This document shows positions 5,446 through 9,187 of a stretch of DNA of 9,187 nt, piece after piece. How positions within the stretch are numbered: the first letter of the stretch is position 1; every line of letters starts with the position of its first letter. Origin of the DNA: JAFGSZ01 sp964492185 (GTDB lineage: Bacteria; Bacteroidota; Bacteroidia; Bacteroidales; UBA10428); contig CAZBJH010000129.1 in the NCBI GenBank assembly GCA_964492185.1, positions 1 through 9,187 of the forward strand, read 5' to 3'. Position numbers and translations under genes: made by a program. The notes below the pieces were generated by a model that was not told where the DNA came from, did no database searches, and saw only the letters and a program-made list of their open reading frames with translations.

Positions 5446-7449
5446 TGTTTCCTTCTCCCGGTTTATTAAGGATATCCGTATGTTTTGCGGATCAGAATGA
5501 AGTTCCTGTTTCATCTTTCTTACAGACAGATCCTTATTGTATTCAATAAAGTTTATTGAGGCATTCTGAAATCCTTCATTCTGATTATTCCGGTAAAAAT
5601 AAAATTCAGAAAGTGTCAGGTCAACATCCAGGTAATGAACACATAATGAAAAATCATTACCGTAATGATGAAGAGCACTTAAGAAATACAATCCTACATC
5701 ATACCCGAGAAGTCCGTAATAAAATCCTTTTACGCTCATACGATAGGGCTCGTAATTATAGTAATCCCTGAATTTTCTCAATACAGTTTTTGTATGCTTA
5801 TCTTTGTAATTTACACAGAAAGGACTGTATAATTTTATCTGAAGGTTATGGAAATATTCCTGCTGTACTTTATCAAACCGCTGCCAGGCGGGTAAACCTA
5901 CCACTGAAATAGAATAATGTTTAAGACTGGTATTAAGCAGGTTCAATACATCGCTGACATAAGCCTCATTGGCTGAAGCAACAATTACAATATTTTCTTC
6001 GTCCTTAGCCAGTGAATGAAAAAGATTCTGGGTCAGGGTATCGTTTAATCTTACTTCCTTATAGATAGTGTTATCATATGTTGACTTTGATGTAAGATGA
6101 AAAAATAAAAAATGCCTGAAAATATCAAGTACCTGCATTCCGGCATCGTCTTCGTCTTCGTTATGTATGAGTACAATATTATTATTATGAAATTCCGATA
6201 TATACCCGGCATAATAAAACAGTTCGGCTTCCAGGGAGGGAATGATCTGAAATATCCGCGGATTATTATGCAGAATATTATTATATGCAGAGAGTGGCGA
6301 TACCAGGTTAATATTATGTTGATGAGCAAAACTTGCTGTCAGATCAATGTTTTCGTGATTTACAGGACCTATGATCAGATCCGGTTCAATGAATTCAAGA
6401 CGGGTAAGGATGCTCTTCATTTGGTTAGTATCTCCTTTTGTATCAAAAACATATAATGAAATATCCAGACCTGTTTTTTTAAGTGAATCAACTGCAAGAA
6501 GCATACCTTCATAATATTCAATAAACCGGCTCCCCCGACTGGCATCCTGTTTTAATTCAGGAATAATTTCCTGACCGGCATCATCATCTGAAGATCCACT
6601 TCTTTCTGACGACGGGTAAACTTCAATATAATCGCTGAAGAATGGTAATAAAAGGGCAACCTGCATTTTTCCCCCTTTATGGAGGTAACTAATGGAGTCA
6701 CACTCCAGGGAGGTATACTGAATACTTTTTATTGTATCTGCCAACAGTGAATCCCTGTAAACCATTTCTTTGAAATAATCAGGTTTGGGTATCCTTATCA
6801 GCTGACCGGCCCTGGGTCCCCATCTTAATTCCTCGTTCAGCGAAATGATATCGGCAACTGTCACTCCGTATTTTCTTGATAATGAATATAAGGTATCTTT
6901 TGGCTTTATTTCATAGTAAAAGAATTTGTTACTTTCTTCAATTTCATCACCGTGTTTTTTTAAGATCACATGTTTTTTCGGGATCTTGATAACCTGATCT
7001 ATTTGCAGGCCTGACCTGGCTTCCGGATTATATTCGTAGAGTATCTCTTTTGATATATTATATTTTTTTGACAGAAAATATATTGTTTGCCCTTGCCTGA
7101 TCTTATGGTAGATGAAATCTTTTTTGCTCAGTCCGAAATAATTTTCAGGCAGTTCGGGGGCATTTGAAATGACAGGAATCTTCAATGCCTGATCCGGTTT
7201 TATTACTTCCAGAAGGATGGAAGGATTTGCCAATGCGATATCCTGTTCGGTGACTCCATAGGCACGACTTATCGAATAGATAGTCTGACCGGGTTTAACG
7301 GTATGTATATAGTACATTTTACCATCTATAAGCACTTTTTCCTCTGACCGGGTAATTTCCACAGTTTCGGTTTGAGAAAATGCCGGTGAAAAACAAATCA
7401 GAAAAATAAAATAAACAAATACTGTTTTATAGTTCACAAGAATATTCAT
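5413..7449 (-). CDS. secreted protein with three LysM domains and a type 1 periplasmic-binding (PBP1) domain
   Basis: 678 residues from the ATG at 7449. The frame opens at 7488, but the inner start gives a proper signal peptide (M-N-I-L-V-N-Y-K then a hydrophobic core, A-F-S cleavage before Gln26), and a -7 motif overlaps the outer start. Three LysM units follow at about 46-91, 113-157 and 177-221, each with the pattern Y-x-[IV]-[KR]-x-[GKQ]-[QD]-T-[IL]-Y-x-[IL]-[SK], N-[PE] and a closing I-P. LysM binds the glycan of peptidoglycan. Residues about 261-627 resemble the LivJ/receptor-type ligand-binding fold (V-A-L-L-L-P-F at the start, F-I-E-Y-Y-E-G-M-L-L-A, D-L-I-I-G-P-V). This architecture is common in Bacteroidota. 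A cell-wall-attached sensor or scaffold in the periplasm is likely; the ligand is unknown, and there are no ABC transporter genes alongside. Confidence 0.9.
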   Translation of the reverse strand: MNILVNYKTVFVYFIFLICFSPAFSQTETVEITRSEEKVLIDGKMYYIHTVKPGQTIYSISRAYGVTEQDIALANPSILLEVIKPDQALKIPVISNAPELPENYFGLSKKDFIYHKIRQGQTIYFLSKKYNISKEILYEYNPEARSGLQIDQVIKIPKKHVILKKHGDEIEESNKFFYYEIKPKDTLYSLSRKYGVTVADIISLNEELRWGPRAGQLIRIPKPDYFKEMVYRDSLLADTIKSIQYTSLECDSISYLHKGGKMQVALLLPFFSDYIEVYPSSERSGSSDDDAGQEIIPELKQDASRGSRFIEYYEGMLLAVDSLKKTGLDISLYVFDTKGDTNQMKSILTRLEFIEPDLIIGPVNHENIDLTASFAHQHNINLVSPLSAYNNILHNNPRIFQIIPSLEAELFYYAGYISEFHNNNIVLIHNEDEDDAGMQVLDIFRHFLFFHLTSKSTYDNTIYKEVRLNDTLTQNLFHSLAKDEENIVIVASANEAYVSDVLNLLNTSLKHYSISVVGLPAWQRFDKVQQEYFHNLQIKLYSPFCVNYKDKHTKTVLRKFRDYYNYEPYRMSVKGFYYGLLGYDVGLYFLSALHHYGNDFSLCVHYLDVDLTLSEFYFYRNNQNEGFQNASINFIEYNKDLSVRKMKQELHSDPQNIRISLINREKETLTEQGIVNYK

Positions 7450-7716
7450 GCGTAGAAGATAACATTTCACCCATAAGGTATACTGCAAAAATATTGTTTT
7501 ATTATTTGATCCGGATTAAAAACCAAAAAATTATAATAAATTTTTAAAAAATTGTACTGAACAAAAATGATGATCTGCTACAGACTAACGGAATATTAAC
7601 CTTAATAAATACAAAGGATTTTATTAATATGATTTAAAACCCTTGCACTTAACAAATATATGGTTGCTATATTATGCTGACTATTAATATATTTCGTGTT
7701 TTTTAGCAGGCCCTAG
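7450..7716. other. AT-rich spacer between MFS and LysM genes
   Basis: About 270 bp, very AT-rich, with no credible reading frame and no clear intrinsic terminator after the MFS gene. A further TAnnTTTG (7653-7660, minus) lies here without a partner -33 box. Apart from the proximal promoter candidate I see nothing specific. Confidence 0.45.
7486..7493 (-). promoter_or_regulatory. candidate -7 element of the LysM/PBP1 gene
   Basis: On the minus strand this reads TATTTTTG, an exact TAnnTTTG. It lies 36 bp before the ATG at 7449, giving a leader of about 30 nt, and overlaps the alternative start at 7488, supporting the shorter protein. No matching -33 TTTG is seen at the normal distance. Confidence 0.4.
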
Positions 7717-8886
7717 TTATTTTACCATTATTATCAGAATAGCGATCATAACCAGTGCAATACCAGCCGCAGAAAAGAAAGCAGCGGTAAAACCACCTAT
7801 AGTGTAAAGCAATGCCATTATTAAAGGCCCTATAGTTTGCCCCAAACGTAATACCATGCTATTTATTGACATAAACGCTGCCCTTTCCTGAAGCGGAGCA
7901 TAACTTACCAGCATAGTCTGAATAAGGGGCATGTTCATTCCCTGGCCAATGCCAAATATTACAACAGCAAGGAGCATAAAAATCCAGTTATTGCCTGCCG
8001 GTAATAATACAAGTCCTATTAAATACAAACTAAATCCGATTTTTAGGATACTTTTACCGGCAAACTTACTTCTCAGCCAGCCTGATAAGGATGAAGTCAG
8101 GGCGGTTGATACCGACATGGATGACATGGTAAGTCCTATCACAAGTGCATTTGTATTAAACCTGTCTTCGAGAAGCAGCGGAAAATAAGTAAGTATAGCC
8201 CCGTAAAGAATAACGAAGATAAGTATGTTGATAATGAATAAACCCCATACACTCTTCTTATTAATATTTTGCCATGTATTAAGCAAATAGTCTCGCAGTT
8301 TGTGATTGTTTTGAGGTTCCGGATTTTTAAGCCTGAAAATTATCACTATTCCCAGCGGTATGGCAAGTATGGGCAATATAAACGGGAAATGCCAGCCAAA
8401 CATAGCAAGGGCACCTCCAATTGCTGGATAGGAGGCAGTACCAACACTTAATATGCTGGCATTAAACCCCATTGCAGTCGTTCGCCGCCTGCCTTCATAA
8501 AGATCACCGATAAGGGTCACATTTATTGAACCCAGGGAAGCAGCACCAATGCCCTGAATAAACCGAAGGATGATTAGCAAACTGAAACTACGGGCAAAGG
8601 TGCAGGCAAACCCGCCAATACCAAATAATATTAAGGAAGGTATTAGTATATTTTTTCTTCCCGCGCGGTCAGCAAGTACTCCCATAACAGGAGTAAGAAA
8701 TATTCCGGGTAATGTAAAAGCAGTTATAAGCAATCCAATTTCTTTTCTGGATATTCCGAAATAGGAAACAATGGCGGGGAAAGCCGGCGTTATGCTTGAA
8801 ACTCCCAGAACAGCAAACAGGGTGATCAGAAAAATAAGGTACAAGTTTGCATCATGCAATAAGGGCATTTCACCGGTTCGTTTCAT
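7717..8886 (-). CDS. MFS transporter, drug:H+ antiporter-like (DHA1 type)
   Basis: 389 residues, almost entirely hydrophobic, with twelve predicted helices in two halves split by a hydrophilic loop around residues 186-212. Motif A is complete in loop 2-3 (G69-V-L-A-D-R-A-G-R-K78). Helix 4 has R108-F-I-Q-G (motif B, proton coupling), and helix 5 has a motif-C-like A-I-G-G-A-L at 155-160, the antiporter signature. Length is normal for 12-helix multidrug or metabolite exporters. Proton-driven export across the inner membrane is expected; the substrate cannot be told from sequence. There is no adjacent regulator or membrane-fusion partner. The start at 8886 is preferred, but the ATG six codons in (8868) is possible. 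It is separated from the LysM gene by about 270 bp, so it is probably its own unit. Confidence 0.88.
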   Translation of the reverse strand: MKRTGEMPLLHDANLYLIFLITLFAVLGVSSITPAFPAIVSYFGISRKEIGLLITAFTLPGIFLTPVMGVLADRAGRKNILIPSLILFGIGGFACTFARSFSLLIILRFIQGIGAASLGSINVTLIGDLYEGRRRTTAMGFNASILSVGTASYPAIGGALAMFGWHFPFILPILAIPLGIVIIFRLKNPEPQNNHKLRDYLLNTWQNINKKSVWGLFIINILIFVILYGAILTYFPLLLEDRFNTNALVIGLTMSSMSVSTALTSSLSGWLRSKFAGKSILKIGFSLYLIGLVLLPAGNNWIFMLLAVVIFGIGQGMNMPLIQTMLVSYAPLQERAAFMSINSMVLRLGQTIGPLIMALLYTIGGFTAAFFSAAGIALVMIAILIIMVK

Positions 8887-8914
8887 ATTATGCTAACTGT
8901 TGAAATAAAAAAGT

Positions 8915-8922
8915 CAAAAGTA
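8915..8922 (-). promoter_or_regulatory. candidate -7 element of the MFS gene
   Basis: Minus strand TACTTTTG is an exact TAnnTTTG match 28 bp before the ATG, giving a leader of about 20 nt. No clear -33 TTTG is found at normal spacing. If real, transcription starts downstream of repeat copy 3, which would then not be in the MFS mRNA. Confidence 0.4.
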
Positions 8923-9065
8923 ATTAAAGAGTTTAAATAATACGCGGGATGACGATGCTAATAGATTAAATTTGTAACAGTTATCATAAACACTATGTTT
9001 CGCTAACATTTGAGTATGTTCTAAAGTTCGGAAAAATATTAATATAGCACTTTGAAAATTATTTA

Positions 9066-9187
9066 GTATCTGTCCATAATGTCCGATATTCGCGTTGCTG
9101 CTCACATTTTAAATCCTCAAATACTTTAGTATTCCGCGGTTTAAAATGTTCACGCGCCTTGATCCCGAACATTCTGAACAAACACTA
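9066..9187 (+). mobile_element. MITE-like palindromic repeat, copy 3 (cut by window end)
   Basis: Same orientation as copy 1. The 124-bp core 9064-9187 is complete to its ACACTA end; the following end hairpin falls outside the window. It is preceded by TATTTA (9060-9065), the same hexamer (read on this strand) that flanks copy 2, the candidate target duplication. It lies about 180 bp upstream of the MFS transporter start. Confidence 0.7.

Noticed and set aside
6112..6456. 114-codon plus-strand frame inside the LysM/PBP1 gene
   Set aside because: Antisense shadow of a gene with clear domains; no independent support.
7653..7660. TATATTTG on the minus strand as a promoter of the LysM gene
   Set aside because: No -33 partner at normal spacing and about 200 bp from the start; such matches occur by chance in AT-rich DNA.
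8914..9105. Small minus-strand reading frame upstream of the MFS gene
   Set aside because: It runs through repeat copy 3 and AT-rich spacer, and its composition is not protein-like.
53..9187. CRISPR or tandem repeat array
   Set aside because: The repeats are kilobases apart, in both orientations, each with its own flanking hexamers, so they are dispersed elements.

Overview
The window looks like chromosomal DNA of a Bacteroidota bacterium, probably of Bacteroidales/Marinilabiliales type. The DNA is AT-rich, all start codons are ATG with no clear Shine-Dalgarno sequence, and several gene starts are preceded by the Bacteroidota -7 promoter motif TAnnTTTG. Some proteins are typical of the phylum, such as the LysM plus periplasmic-binding-protein fusion. 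No rRNA, tRNA, CRISPR array or transposase gene is visible.

Layout. (1) 195-2101, minus strand: a two-gene unit. A secreted ankyrin-repeat protein with a probable beta-barrel tail overlaps by 10 bp a small cysteine-containing lipoprotein. (2) 2302-4524, plus strand, divergent: a bacterial relative of the SLC12 cation-chloride cotransporters with its soluble C-terminal domain. (3) 4525-4950: a gene-free stretch with a good promoter candidate followed by a palindromic element. (4) 4951-5445, plus strand: a small receiver-domain protein with a C-terminal membrane helix. (5) 5413-7449, minus strand: a secreted protein with three LysM domains and a type 1 periplasmic-binding fold; its coding end overlaps the receiver gene tail to tail. 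(6) 7717-8886, minus strand: an MFS drug-efflux-type transporter.

The most notable feature is a non-coding palindromic repeat present three times (about 53-195, 4731-4924 and 9066 to the window end). It has imperfect terminal inverted repeats, nested internal stems and a small end hairpin, and the two complete copies are flanked by matching AT-rich 6-bp direct repeats. It behaves like a miniature inverted-repeat transposable element. One copy lies exactly at the lipoprotein stop codon. Another lies between a predicted promoter and the receiver gene, so it should be transcribed as a long structured leader. All three copies face the same way relative to the adjacent gene, and on that strand the arm differences are largely G-U compatible, which suggests a role or constraint at RNA level.

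The genes do not form one obvious pathway. They are mostly envelope functions: surface/outer membrane, ion transport, peptidoglycan binding and efflux. Start sites of two genes were moved inward because signal peptides begin at internal methionines.
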